Shown here one piece after another: positions 24,445-34,734 of a DNA stretch of 64,000 nt. Origin of the DNA: Physcomitrium patens (Eukaryota > Streptophyta > Bryopsida > Funariales > Funariaceae); the NCBI RefSeq assembly GCF_000002425.4, contig NC_037270.1, positions 691,061 to 755,060 on the forward strand, given 5' to 3'. The notes beneath the pieces are model-generated. The model saw only the letters and a list, made by a program, of their open reading frames with translations. It was not told the origin of the DNA and made no database searches. Made by a program: the position numbers and the translations under genes. The first letter of the stretch is position 1. The number at the start of each line of letters is the position of its first letter.

Positions 24445-25719
24445 GATGGATTCTTATGGAAGAGATCGAAGAAAGGAATTGGGATGCCACAACGAGTGAT
24501 AGGCAAAAACGAAGAAAAACTAAAATTATTAAAGGAGTTTCATGATAGTTTATGGGCAGGGCATAGAGGAATCTGGGCTACTTTTGCTAAACTCAAGGAA
24601 CGATATTGGTGGAAAAATATGTATCAAGATGTGCTCTCATTTGTAGAGTCATGTGAAATCTGTCAATCATATTCTAATATCCGACATCGAGATGGTCTTC
24701 ATCCTACGTATCCTCTGGCTATTCATTTTAAATGGATTGTTGATTTGGTTATTATGTCAGTTAGATTATGGCAGATGAGATATTTGGTTTTAGCTTGTGA
24801 AGATTTATCAAATCAAGTAGAAGGAAGAGCATTGAGGACAAAATCTACAGAGGGAATTTGTAGGTTTTTGCTTGAAGATGTCATTTGCCACTACGGATGT
24901 GTAGAAAAAATCACTGCAGATCGTGGAGAATTAAATGCACAAGAAGCTTGTAAGTTCTTTGAAAGATGTGGAGTTAAACTATCACTGACTACTGCTTATA
25001 ATCCAGAAGGGAATGCAAAAAGCGAACGCGGTCACCCACCGATTGTGAAAGCATTAGTTAAAGCTTGTAATGGAAAAGTTAGAGAGAGGCCACGGCTTTT
25101 GTCATTTGCATTATGGACTAATCGAACAACAAATAGTTTGGTGACAGGATATATGCCAATAAAACTTATGACAGATCGAAATCCAATTATGCCGATTGAA
25201 GAAAAGGTACTTACTTGGAGTATGCTACCATCGGAAGATGGATTGTTAAGAGAAGAACTTCTGGCTGTTAGGATTTGATAATTGGAGCAAAGATCGAAAA
25301 ATGTCCAGATAGCATTGGAAAGGTTAAAAAGAGCAAGGTTACAAAACAAGGCGCGATTTGATAAGCAACGTCGATTGAGACCAAAAGCAATAGAGGAAGG
25401 TGACTGGGTACTTGTTTATGACAATAGTCTGGATTATCAACATAGTATTTTGCAGAAATTTTCAAAACGTTGGTTTGAACTATATGTAGTAACAACTGTT
25501 CATGATAATACGACTTACTCGTTACGAGAGATAGATGGTACAAAATTGAAAATACCAATTGCAGAAAAATGAGTAAAAATATTTGAACGAAGACACATGG
25601 AGATGAATATAGAAGACCTTAATGAAGGTATAGAGATTCCGTTGCAAGAAGATGAAAGTGATTTGGATAATGAAGGTGACGAAGACGAACTAGACAAAGA
25701 TGTAGAGAATATATTCTAA
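24445..25719 (+). pseudogene. Gypsy G integrase
   Basis: Continues in the same frame. An HHCC zinc-binding domain (HDSLWAGHRG ... CEICQSY, about 24540-24670) is followed by the catalytic core: first Asp in WIVDLVI near 24735, second in ITADRGELNA near 24915, and Glu in NAKSERGHP near 25020. The C-terminal domain (KARFDKQRRLRPKAIEEGDW, then SLREIDGTKL) ends at TAA 25717-25719. Stops lie at 25276, 25279 and 25570. No chromodomain follows. Confidence 0.9.
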
Positions 25720-25738
25720 ATCAAACAGCAATTGGATA

Positions 25739-26619
25739 AATTTGATCCAATTACGGGAACATCCGGGTCTTATTACTGGACTCTTATCGAGTATGAGACT
25801 TGAATTGGTCGGGCGACTCAATGTCGTCCCGATTACGGAGCTCCGATTCCGTTTCAGGCTGTTTTGTCCTTTGTGCCATTCTGGGAACGTCCTTTCGGTA
25901 AAAGGATTTCTTAAAGGTAAAAATGGAGGAGGAAGCTCTGACGGCGAGTGCCCATTTGGATCTAAGCTCTGACAGCGGGAGCTAATTTCGGATCCAAAAT
26001 GGAAGATTGAGAAATTCAGAATTAAGGTTAAGAAATGAGAGAGGAGAGAAGAAGTTTTTATGGAGTTTTGAAGGATCGAAGAGCTAGCTTCATGCTTCGG
26101 GAAGGAGAAAAATGACAGAGAATTGGATTTTATTTCTTCATAGGGTTTTGGGAAGAATGAGGCAATCGTTGCTAAAGTCGATGTTATAATGGTGAATCGG
26201 AATTTTTAATGAAGTGGATTTGATTACTCTTGACTGTTCTGTGAAATCAAGTTACGTTTTTGATTGAAGAATTAAAAGAGTGTCTATAGGATTGAGTATG
26301 CGGAGTAAATGAAATTTATTGGGTTAATCTAATAAGACAGTCAGTGGATACAAGATCGTGAGTATAAAGAGGTATCGCAGATTAGCAGATTGGATTGTTC
26401 GTGGTTCTCTATAACGTCTCGAGATCTATCGACTCGGACAAAAAGGACTTGGACGAGTAGTCAAAAGGCATCCGTATAGATTTACGGTGTATTCTTAGAT
26501 TTGTTTATATTCCAACAGTCAAAAATCATTAGACTGTTTGAATATTAGCGAATCTCCATACTACCTTCTACAGCCAGAAGCCCGGCACATTCTCGAGCAG
26601 GAAAACACGTAATACGATA
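25739..26619 (+). repeat. 3' LTR of gypsy G, 5'-truncated
   Basis: About 880 bp matching the 5' LTR from roughly its base 385 onward, ending AATACGATA (the expected CGACA with C to T). The first third of the LTR and the polypurine tract are missing, so the 3' end was rebuilt by deletion or recombination. Confidence 0.88.
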
Positions 26620-26887
26620 CCGCTGATCCTTTGCAATGGATAATGTGAGAAATGTTGGCTTCATCCAAATTGGTGGCAATCATGCCAAAAGCCTACTTTT
26701 CACGTCTTTTGAAGTCCTTGTGGTCCTAAGGGCTTGCATCTATGCTTGGAGGGTCTTCACTCTCATCTACAATATCTCAAAGGTCCAAAGACGCCAACAA
26801 AAGTTCCATTTTGACCTTCCAATGGTAGAAATTGTTGCCTCTAAACTTCTCAATCACTCTCAAACCTTCACCCTCACTAGAAGCCAT
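26620..26887 (-). pseudogene. Copia B copy 1 gag N-terminus
   Basis: The detached start of copia B copy 1. ATG is at 26887 (MASSEGEGLRVIEKF) and the match to B copy 2 runs on as far as the CKGSA region, where the gypsy element cuts in. An internal TAG after RREK is shared with B copy 2. Differences from copy 2 are about 4%. Confidence 0.9.
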
Positions 26888-27009
26888 GTCTAAGGAGGAG
26901 TGTTTCAAGAAATATTGAGAGAAGGAGTCTCTAAAAGCTTAAAGTCACCAAACAAAGTTTGCACTAGCAGAATCTCTAAATGCCCTGTTATGAACAAAAG
27001 AGTGGTATC
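26888..27009 (-). other. Copia B leader, 3' part, ending in GTATC target site
   Basis: Leader of B copy 1, homologous to 28440-28560 in reverse. It stops at GTATC (27005-27009), where a plus-strand B LTR begins. The missing 5' part of this leader, ending in the same five bases (GATAC on the other strand), is at 42995-43256. Confidence 0.8.
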
Positions 27010-27495
27010 CGTTTGATGTCAAAGATAAAGATGAATAGATAATAGTTAAAGTAGAAAAAATTAACTCTTAAAGGATATTATCTTAGTTAAGTTGCTAATG
27101 GTCAAAGGCTTGACTCTTGAAATATAGAAAAAGAATCCTATAGACATAGGATGCGGTCAAGGACAAAGAGTCAAAGTCAAGAGGATAAAATTTGTCCTAG
27201 AAAATATCCAAAGAACTAGGTAAGAGTAATTAGTATATGGCATAGGATACCTTCGTGGTATGTAAGATGCCATAGGATCTTAGGATCCTTGAATATTCTC
27301 ATGGTATGAGTCAAAGGATCCAAGGAGCATATGTATAAAAGTCAAATGGTGGAAGAAGTCCTTTTAGGGCAGTAACCACCACCTATAAGTAACGAAAGTT
27401 GGAAGAGAGAACCATCTCATTCCACACTTCTCTTATGTGCAACCTTGCTGATTTCAACTTACTTGTGTTATGCTTTTAATGTTCTTTTTTCAATA
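27010..27495 (+). repeat. LTR of copia B, one end of a split insertion
   Basis: A 486-bp plus-strand B LTR ending TTTCAATA, flush with a primer-binding site. Its left flank GTATC is the target duplication shared with the LTR at 43257-43741. Confidence 0.9.
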
Positions 27496-27509
27496 GGTTA
27501 TGGACCCAC
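27496..27509 (+). other. Primer-binding site, half-tRNA iMet type
   Basis: GGTTATGGACCCAC, one mismatch to the consensus, flush with the LTR end. It shows that the LTR at 27010 acted as a 5' LTR. Confidence 0.75.
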
Positions 27510-27719
27510 ACAATCTTTGTTGTGTTATTCAAGTAAGTTAAAGTCATTTTCTCTTTGTTGCTTTTATGTGGATTAGATCTTATGGTATTTGTTGATGTTA
27601 GGTTTGTTGGTATAAGGGGGCTATTAGTATTAAGCTTGTACATCTCTAACATTGCTTTGTGGGTTCTTATATCCTTGCTTTGTGAGGTTAAGACTTTGTA
27701 GAACGACCTTGATAGTGTC
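27510..27719 (+). other. Truncated copia B leader
   Basis: About 210 bases of the leader (homologous to 28092-28300), stopping at gatagtgtc where the variant LTR E begins. Non-coding. Confidence 0.75.
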
Positions 27720-28077
27720 TGTTGAGGTAAAAGATAAAGATGTTGAGATAAATAGATAATAGTAAAAGTAGAATAAGTTATCTTGTAGAAAATATTCTCT
27801 TAGGTAAGTTGCTAATGGTCAAAGGTAACTAAGGACTAAGTGGTGGCTAGGGTCTCGACAGACGGCTAGGTTTAGAGTCTCGAGAGGCGGTTAAGTTTAG
27901 GGTCTCGAGTGGCGGCTAGTTATAGATGAATGTGGATGAAGTCTATACATATTAGATGTGACTCTGATTATAAGTAACGGGTGTTGGAAGTAAGAGACAT
28001 CTCATTCCACACTTCTCTTATGTGCAACCTTGCTTATTTCTACTTACTTGTGTTCTGCATATAGTATTTCTTCAATT
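27720..28077 (+). repeat. LTR E, B-like variant with internal minisatellite (5' LTR of B copy 2)
   Basis: A 358-bp LTR. Its first roughly 110 bases and its last 130 match the B LTR, but the middle is replaced by a GC-rich tandem repeat. It is followed by a decayed primer site (GGTTATAGGCCCAC) and the leader of B copy 2. The 3' LTR of that element (32658-33134) is of plain B type, so the pair is discordant. The related full LTR E is at 43858-44237. Confidence 0.85.
27844..27925 (+). repeat. Minisatellite in LTR E, three units
   Basis: Three imperfect units of about 25 bp built on TCTCGA and CGGCTAG cores (for example ggtctcgagtggcggctag). The homologous LTR at 43858-44237 has four units. The GC content contrasts sharply with the flanks. 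Confidence 0.8.
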
Positions 28078-28560
28078 GGTTATAGGCCCACTCACTCTCT
28101 GTTGTGCTATTCAATTAATATGAATTCATTATCTCTTTGTTGCTTTTGTGTGGATTAGAACTTATGGTATTTGTTGATGTTAGGTTTGTTGGTATAGGGA
28201 GGCTATTGGTATTAAACTTATACATCTCTAACATTGCTTTGTGGGTTCTTATCTCCTTGCTTTGTGAGGTTAAGTCTTTGCAGTAAGACCTTGATAGTGT
28301 TTCTTGAGTTGGTGAAGTTTCTTCATTATCCTTGATTGTTTTTATTAGAAAGTGATTAAGACGAGTGATTATGAGTGCCATGAGGGTGCAATTACTTGTA
28401 GACAGCTTCACAAGTTGAGTTGAAAGTGATTTCAGTGAGATACCACTCTTTTGTTCGTAACAGGGCATTCAGAGATTCTGCTAGTGCAAACTTTGTTTGG
28501 TGACTTTAAGCTTTTAGAGACTCCTTCTCTCAATATTTCTTGATACACTCCTCCTTAGAC
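28078..28560 (+). other. Leader of copia B copy 2, with primer site
   Basis: Begins with the primer site GGTTATAGGCCCAC (28078-28091). It then holds about 470 AT-rich untranslated bases up to the Gag ATG at 28561. Confidence 0.75.
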
Positions 28561-31500
28561 ATGGCTTCTAGTGAAAGTGAAGGTTTGAGAGTGATTGATA
28601 AGTTTAGAGGCAACAATTTCTACCATTGGAAGGTTAAAATAGAACTTTTGTTGGCGTCTTTAAACCTTTGGGACATTGTAGATGAGAGTGAAGACCCTCC
28701 AAGCATAGATGCAAGCCCTAAGGACCACAAGGACTTCAAAAGACGTGAAAAGTAGGCTTTTGGCATGATTGCCACCAATTTGGATGAAGCCAACATTTCT
28801 CACATTATCCATTGCAAAGGACCACCGAAAGTATGGAGGACACTTTGCAACATCTATGAGAGCAAGAACTTGTCCAACATCCTCTTCATAAGAAGGAAAT
28901 TCTTCACTTATAAGATGAAAGAAGGTGATGACCTCATGGCACATGTTAATAAGATAAAGGCTCTTGCAAATCAACTCGCAATTGTTGACAAGCCTTTAGA
29001 AGATGGTGATATTGTCATGACTCTCCTCATGAGTCTTCCTGAGTCCTATAACTACCTCATTGTAGCATTGGAGTCTTTGAGGTTGAAAGAGCTTATAATG
29101 GACTATGTGACATCAAGACTTGCACATGAAGTAACTAAAAGGAAAGAGAACGAGCATCAAAGTGAAGATTTAGCTCTCTTCTCAAGACAAGGCAAAGGTA
29201 CCTATTCCAACCAACGTGAAAATTTGAGAAGCAATGCAAGAACTTGCTTCCTTTGTAGAAAACCGGGTCATTTTGTCCAAAATTGCTACAAGGCCAAGAA
29301 AAGAGATAGAGAAAATGCTAACAATGCATGTGATGAAGTTGGTGGAGATGATTATGCATTCATGGCAAGAGAAGGCACGTCTATGGCTGCGATGTCCAAA
29401 TGGATTATTGATTCGGGTACTACCAAGCACATGACTCCATACAAGTGTTCATTTGATACTTATGAGACTATTCCAACAACAAAAATATGGTTAGGAGATA
29501 ATGGCATGGTGCAAGCCATTGGAATTGACTCCATTGTGGTAGAGATTGCTGTGAAGAATCAAATGAAGAAGATCAGATTGAAAGAAGTGTTACATGTGCC
29601 AAAGATGAAGAAAAACCTTCTTTCGGTGAGTAAACTTGTTTCTCATGGTAGTAAGGTGCAATTTGATATGAATGGATGCTTTAATAAGACAATGGATATA
29701 GATAATCTTTTGAAAGGCTTTAGAGATGGCAATCTCTACTTCATCAATTGTAAGAAGGTGAATGGAGTTGAAGTGGCGGCATTTGCTGAATTTCCACAAG
29801 ATCAAGACAAGTTTGGCATTTGGCATCGACACCTTGGTCATTTGAATGCCAAAAGTATGAAGGAGCTCCAATCCATGGTTAGTGGCTAAGATCTTGGTCA
29901 ATCATGCACAAATCTTACTTGTGAAGGTTGTATTCAAGGCAAACAACAAAGAGCTTAATTTCCAAGTGGAATTGTAACACGTGCAACCAAATTATTCGAA
30001 ATTGTACATTCTGATGCTTGTTGACCTATGAGGACACCATCAATGATAGGATCAAGGTACTTTGTTACATTTATTGATGACTTTTCAAGAAAGGTGTGGA
30101 TTTTCATCCTTAAATCCAAGAGTGAATGCTTTTCAAAGTTTAAGGAATTTAAGGCACTTGTGGAGAAGCAATGTGAGTGCAAGATCAAGTTGTTGCATAC
30201 AGATAATGGAGGTGACTATTTGTCAAAGCATTCTGATGAGTATTTGAAGATTTATGGTATTGCAAGACGAACTTCCACTCCCTATACTCCACAACAAAAT
30301 GGAGTTGCTGAAAGAGCAACTCGAACTATTGTCGAGATGGCAAGGAATATGATTCATGCTCAGAACCTTGGTCATGAATTGTGGACGGAAGCTGTGGTGA
30401 ATGCAGTTTATACAAGGAATACGTATGCACTTACATCAATGACTCCACAAGAAGCTTGGAGTGGGAAGAAACCTTGTGTTTCACACATGAGGACTTTTGG
30501 ATGCATTGCTTATGCAAAGGTACCAGATTGTATGCGGTCCAAATTTGATGCAAAAGGTACAAAATGTGTGTTTCTTGGATATTGTGAAGGTACCAAGGTA
30601 TATAGGCTAATGTATTTGGATACCAAGAAGATCATCAAAAGTCAAGATGTTGAATTTATGGAGCATAAAAGTGCTTGTGAGCACTTGGAGATGTGTCCAA
30701 GTGAGAGTAATGGTATATTTGTGGACACATCTTCGGTTTCAACAACGAAAGAAGAAGAAGAAGATGAAGACAATGAAGATAGTGGAGAATTGAATCAACA
30801 TGAAGAATCAAAGAAGATGAAGAAGAAGAAGAAGAAAGTGTATACAATTGGTATGACAAACAATGAAGAAGTTGAAGATGATGATGATGATGAGGAATAC
30901 CAACCTTTGAGTGAGAAGAGACAAGGTTCAATAAAAAAGAAGGTTGGAGAGCATCAAGGTGAATCTTCTTCAAATGATAGGAGATATCCCACAAGAGAAA
31001 GAAAACAACGTGGTGAATGGTGGAAAGACCACATCTTTCCTCAAGTAAGTGAAGAATATGCAAATGTTACACTCCTTACTGATCCATTGAATATATGTGA
31101 TGCTATGAAGTCTACAAATGCGTTGAAGTGGGAGGAGGCTATGGAAGAAGAGTACAAATCTCTCATGAGCAATGGAACATGGCAATTGAGTCAACTTCCA
31201 CCAAATCGATCTTCAATTGGTTGTAAGTGGGTATTTAGAACCAAGAGGGATGCAATGGGTGATATTGTGAGATATAAGGCAAGGCTAGTTGCCAAAGGAT
31301 ACTCACAAGTTGCTGGTGTTGATTTCAATGAGACATTTGCTCCCGTGGCTAAGTTCACCACCATTAGAACTATTGTGGCAATTGGGGCAGCAATGGACTT
31401 GGAGATGCATCAAATGGTTGAAAAGACGGCTTTCTTGAATGGAGAGTTGGAAGAAGACATCTACATGGATCAACCTCAAGGATTTGTAGAAGAAGGCAAG

Positions 31501-32643
31501 CAACATCTTATTTGTAAGTTGAAGAAATCCTTGTATGGACTCAAGCAATCTCCAAGGGCATGGTATCAAAGAATTGACACATTCTTTGTTAATGAGGGAT
31601 TCCAAAGAAGTGAGGCTGACCATTCTATGTATGTGATACAATCAAAAGAGTTCTTGATGATTGTTATTCTTTATGTAGATGATTTAATCATCTTAACCAA
31701 TACTCTAAAGATGATGGATTGGTTGAAGGCAAAGTTAGAAAAAGAATATGAGATGAGTGATTTGGGAGAGCTTCACTATTGCTTAGGAATGGAATTTGGA
31801 AGAGATCGTGCTAATAAAACCATCACAATGAGCCAAAAGAAGTACATTGAAGGAGTGTTGAAACGATTCATCATGGAGGATTGCAAGCCTATTAGAACAC
31901 CTTTGGAGTCCAATTTGAAGTTGATGAAGCTCACGGATGAAGAGTTTGCACAAGTTGAAGGCCAAATGCAAGGTATTCCATATAAGGCAGTAGTTGGGTC
32001 ACTCATGTATGCAATGGTTGGCAGAAGGGTGGATCTTGCTTATGCGGTGAGTGTCATAAGTCAACACATGTCAAAAGCAGGACCAATTCATTGGGCAACC
32101 ATCAAGAGGATCATGTGGTACTTCAATGGCACTTTAAACTTCAAATTGTGCCAGGGAGGTGAAAGTATTGCTTTGCATGATTATTGTGATGCAGATTGGG
32201 TTGGAGATGCAAATGATAAGCAGTGAACAATGGGCTATGTATTCTTTGTTAGAGTGGGAGCAATTTCTTGGAATTGCAAGAGGCAACTTATAATTGTAAT
32301 GTCCACAATGGAGGCGGAGTACATGGCAGCAAGGTAGGGTGCGATGGAAGCATCATGATTAAGGCAAGTTTTGGAAGACATTGGACTCGTGTAATTAGAA
32401 GCAACTCTATTGAATTGTGACAATCAAGGATGCCTTGCTTTTGTAAAGAATCCAAAGCATCATTCAGGAACCAAGCACATTGACATTCAACATCACTTTA
32501 TAAGAGAGAAGATTGAAATGAGAGTGATTGACTTGAAGTATTGTGCAACAGAAGTTCTGCTTGTTGATTTGTTAACAAAGGCATTGGTCAAAGATAGACA
32601 TCATATGTTGACAAAGGCATAAGGTTTGAAGGGCTTTGACAAT
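28561..32643 (+). pseudogene. Copia B copy 2: near-complete gag-pol
   Basis: The most complete element here: a single 4.08-kb frame with substitutions but no frameshift. Gag starts MASSESEGLRVIDKF; zinc knuckle CFLCRKPGHFVQNC at 29245-29286; protease DSG at 29410-29418; HHCC integrase (CEGCIQGK); integrase core with DNGGDY and NGVAERATRT; acidic linker; RT with YVDD at 31672-31683; RNase H to GLKGFDN. Stops: 28753, 29887, 29956, 30022, 32224, 32335, 32356, 32392 and 32620. From 30028 to 32223 it is open for 732 codons. RT motif A reads MVEKTAFLNG, so the catalytic Asp is lost. Several stops are shared with B copy 1. Confidence 0.96.
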
Positions 32644-32647
32644 TAGC

Positions 32648-32657
32648 AAAGTGGAAG
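32648..32657 (+). other. Polypurine tract of copia B copy 2
   Basis: AAAGTGGAAG directly before the LTR start TGTTGAGG, the position required for plus-strand priming. Confidence 0.8.
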
Positions 32658-33134
32658 TGTTGAGGTAAAAGATAAAGATGAATAGATAATAGTTAAAGTA
32701 GAATAAGTTACCTCGTAAAGGATATTATCTTAGATAAGTTGCTAATGATCAAAGGCTTGACTCTAGGCATATAGAAAAAGCATCCTATGGACATAAGATG
32801 CGGTCAAGGACAAAGAGTCAAAGTCAAGAGGATAAAGTGTGTCCTAGGGAATATCGAAGGAACTAGTTAAGAATAATTAGTATATGGCATAGGATACCTT
32901 CGTGGTATATAAGATGCCATAGGATCCTTGGATACCCTCGTGGTATGAGTCAAAGGATCCAAGGAGCATATGTGTAAAAGTCAAATGGTGGAAGAAGTGC
33001 TTTTAGGACAGCAAGCACCACCTATAAGTAACGAGAGTTGGAAGAGAGAACAATCTCATTCCACACTTCTCTTATGTGCAACCTTACTGATTTCTACTTA
33101 CTTGTGTTATGCTTATAGTGTTCTTTTCTCAATA
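32658..33134 (+). repeat. LTR of copia B (3' LTR of copy 2)
   Basis: A 477-bp plain B LTR ending TCTCAATA. Very similar B LTRs are at 11577-12053 and 50237-50714. It is discordant with the element's 5' LTR, which is of type E. Confidence 0.92.
33023..33030 (+). promoter_or_regulatory. TATA-like box of copia B LTR
   Basis: TATAAGTA lies about 110 bases before the LTR end, inside the motif ACCACCTATAAGTAACGAGAG. The equivalent motif is in the C and D LTRs, which argues for a conserved core promoter. Confidence 0.5.
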
Positions 33135-33201
33135 GGATAGACACCACATGTTGACAAATGTATTAGGCTTAAGAGGCATTTGACCAATAGCTAAGTGGGA
33201 G
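33135..33201 (+). pseudogene. Copia C RNase H tail and polypurine tract
   Basis: The last residues of RNase H (DRHHMLTNVLGLRGI then stop) and the run aagtgggag before the C LTR. The copia B element entered just upstream, so only this tail of the C element remains. Confidence 0.8.
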
Positions 33202-33694
33202 TGTTAAAGTATAAGTAGAAATTATTACCTTGTATAGGATATTACCTTAGGTAAGTTTTTAGTTGTCAAAGGTTTGATTCTCGATATATGGTAAGGGCAT
33301 CCTATGGATATAAGATAAAGTCATGGATCAAGAGTCAAAGTCAAAAGAATAAAGTATTAACAAGGGAATATCCAAAGACTAAGTATGACTCTTTAGTGTG
33401 TGTCATAGGATACCGTTGTAGTTTGTGAGATGCCAAAGGATCCTAAGAGCATGTGTGTAAGACGTAAGAGTAATTAGTATTGGACATAGGATACTCTTAG
33501 GACTCGTGAGATGCCAAAAGGATCCTAGGGCCATGTGGGTAAAAGTCAAAGAGTGGACGTTGTCTTTTAGGGCAGCAACTACCACCTATAAATAATGGAT
33601 GTTGGAAGTGAGAGATATCTTACTCCATACTCTCTTTGTGTGCAACCTTGCTGATGCTAAGTGTTGTGTGTTCTAATTACTTATTTTCTTAATA
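33202..33694 (+). repeat. LTR of copia C (3' LTR)
   Basis: A 493-bp C LTR, TGTTAAAG...CTTAATA. On the right it abuts the middle of a D-type integrase gene, so the C element had landed in a D element. Confidence 0.9.
33587..33594 (+). promoter_or_regulatory. TATA-like box of copia C LTR
   Basis: TATAAATA within ACCACCTATAAATAATGG, about 105 bases before the LTR end, matching the position in the B and D LTRs. Confidence 0.5.
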
Positions 33695-34432
33695 CAGACT
33701 TGATGCAAAAGGTACATAGTGTGTGTTTCTTGGTTATTGTGAAGGTACTAAGGCATATAGGCTAATGTGCTTAGAAACCAAGAATATCATCAAAAGTCGT
33801 GATGTTGAGTTTTTGGAGCACATGTATTCTTTTGAGCACTTGGAGATGTGTCCAAGTGGGAGTAATTGTGTGTTTGTAGATACATCTTTGAATTTTGTAA
33901 TGAATCAAGAAGATGAAGACAATGAAGATGATTAAGATGAAAAGCCAAAGAAGGTTGTAAATATGAAGGCTCAAGTAAATGATAGGACCTGCATTGAAAG
34001 AAATGAAGATTTTGAAGATTGGGATGATAATAATGTTGTAGAGTACCAAATATTGACTGAAAAACGAGAAGGTTTAAGAATATGAAAGGAAGAAGGAGTA
34101 CATGAAAGTGAATGTTCTTCTACAAGTGAAAGAATAGGCTACTGTTAGAAGATATTGGTCTAGTGTAATTAGAAGCAACTCTAATTATGTGTGACAATCA
34201 TGGATGTCTTGTATTTGCTAAGAATCTACAACACCACTTAAAGTCAAAGCACATTGATGTATATTATTATTATATACGAGAAAAAATTGAAGATGGAATA
34301 ATAGGTATGAAGAATTGTACTACAAATGACATGCTTGCTGATGTGATTACAATGGCATTAGTGAAGGATAGACATCATGACTTGATTAAGATATTAGGAT
34401 TAAAAGCCTTTTGAATATTAGCAAAGTGGGAG
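33695..34432 (+). pseudogene. Copia D deletion derivative: linker fused to RNase H
   Basis: Starts at the integrase C-terminus (LDAKGT, FLGYCEGTKAYRLM), runs through the acidic linker (DEDNEDD, EDWDDNN), then jumps near 34135 to the end of RNase H (CDNHGCLVFAKN ... DLIKILGLKAF). The whole RT is missing. Stops lie at 33932 and further on. Its polypurine tract and D LTR follow intact, so the 3' end is genuine. Confidence 0.85.
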
Positions 34433-34734
34433 TGTTGAAGATCAGCAAGTACTTGCTTAGTTACAACTACATAGAGCTTAAGCAGAGTATGTTGCCAATA
34501 GTAAAAATATAGCAAAAAGTTAAAGTAAGTTATTGTGGTGGCATCAAGGATTTAATTGGATGATATAGAAATGGATGTAATATGAAAGAAGTGGAAGTAG
34601 CCTCGTTGGTGAATAAACCACCACCTATAAGTAAAGAGTGTTAGAAGAAAGAATCATCTTTTCCAAACTTCTCTAAGACTACTATCCTTGTTAATACTAA
34701 GTGTTTGTAGATTTTGGACTTCTTTTCTTTAATA
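34433..34734 (+). repeat. LTR of copia D (3' LTR)
   Basis: A 302-bp D LTR, TGTTGAAGATCAGC...CTTTAATA, about 40 bases shorter than the other two full copies. It is followed by the GAG-pre-integrase region of another D-like copy. Confidence 0.88.
34626..34633 (+). promoter_or_regulatory. TATA-like box of copia D LTR
   Basis: TATAAGTA in CCACCACCTATAAGTAAAGAG, aligned with the boxes in the B and C LTRs and about 105 bases before the LTR end. Confidence 0.5.

Larger units (their letters stand above)
15887..26619 (+). mobile_element. Ty3/gypsy element G, degenerate, in copia gag
   Basis: Whole element: LTR, Trp-tRNA primer site, gag, protease, RT, RNase H, integrase, truncated LTR. Domain order RT-RNase H-integrase defines Ty3/gypsy. 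It splits the Gag of copia B copy 1. The flanks CCAT and CCGC could be a decayed 4-bp target duplication of the expected CCGC. It carries two secondary insertions: an inverted G-type LTR (18377-19722) and a solo N LTR (20718-22048). The coding frame has many stops. I saw no chromodomain and no env-like ORF. Confidence 0.93.

Noticed and set aside
25282..25719. Possible chromodomain after the gypsy integrase
   Set aside because: The sequence is the usual integrase C-terminal region plus an acidic tail; the aromatic residues of a chromodomain are not seen.
27844..27925. Short spaced repeats as a CRISPR-like array
   Set aside because: Units are contiguous and imperfect, without unique spacers, and lie inside a retrotransposon LTR of a eukaryote.
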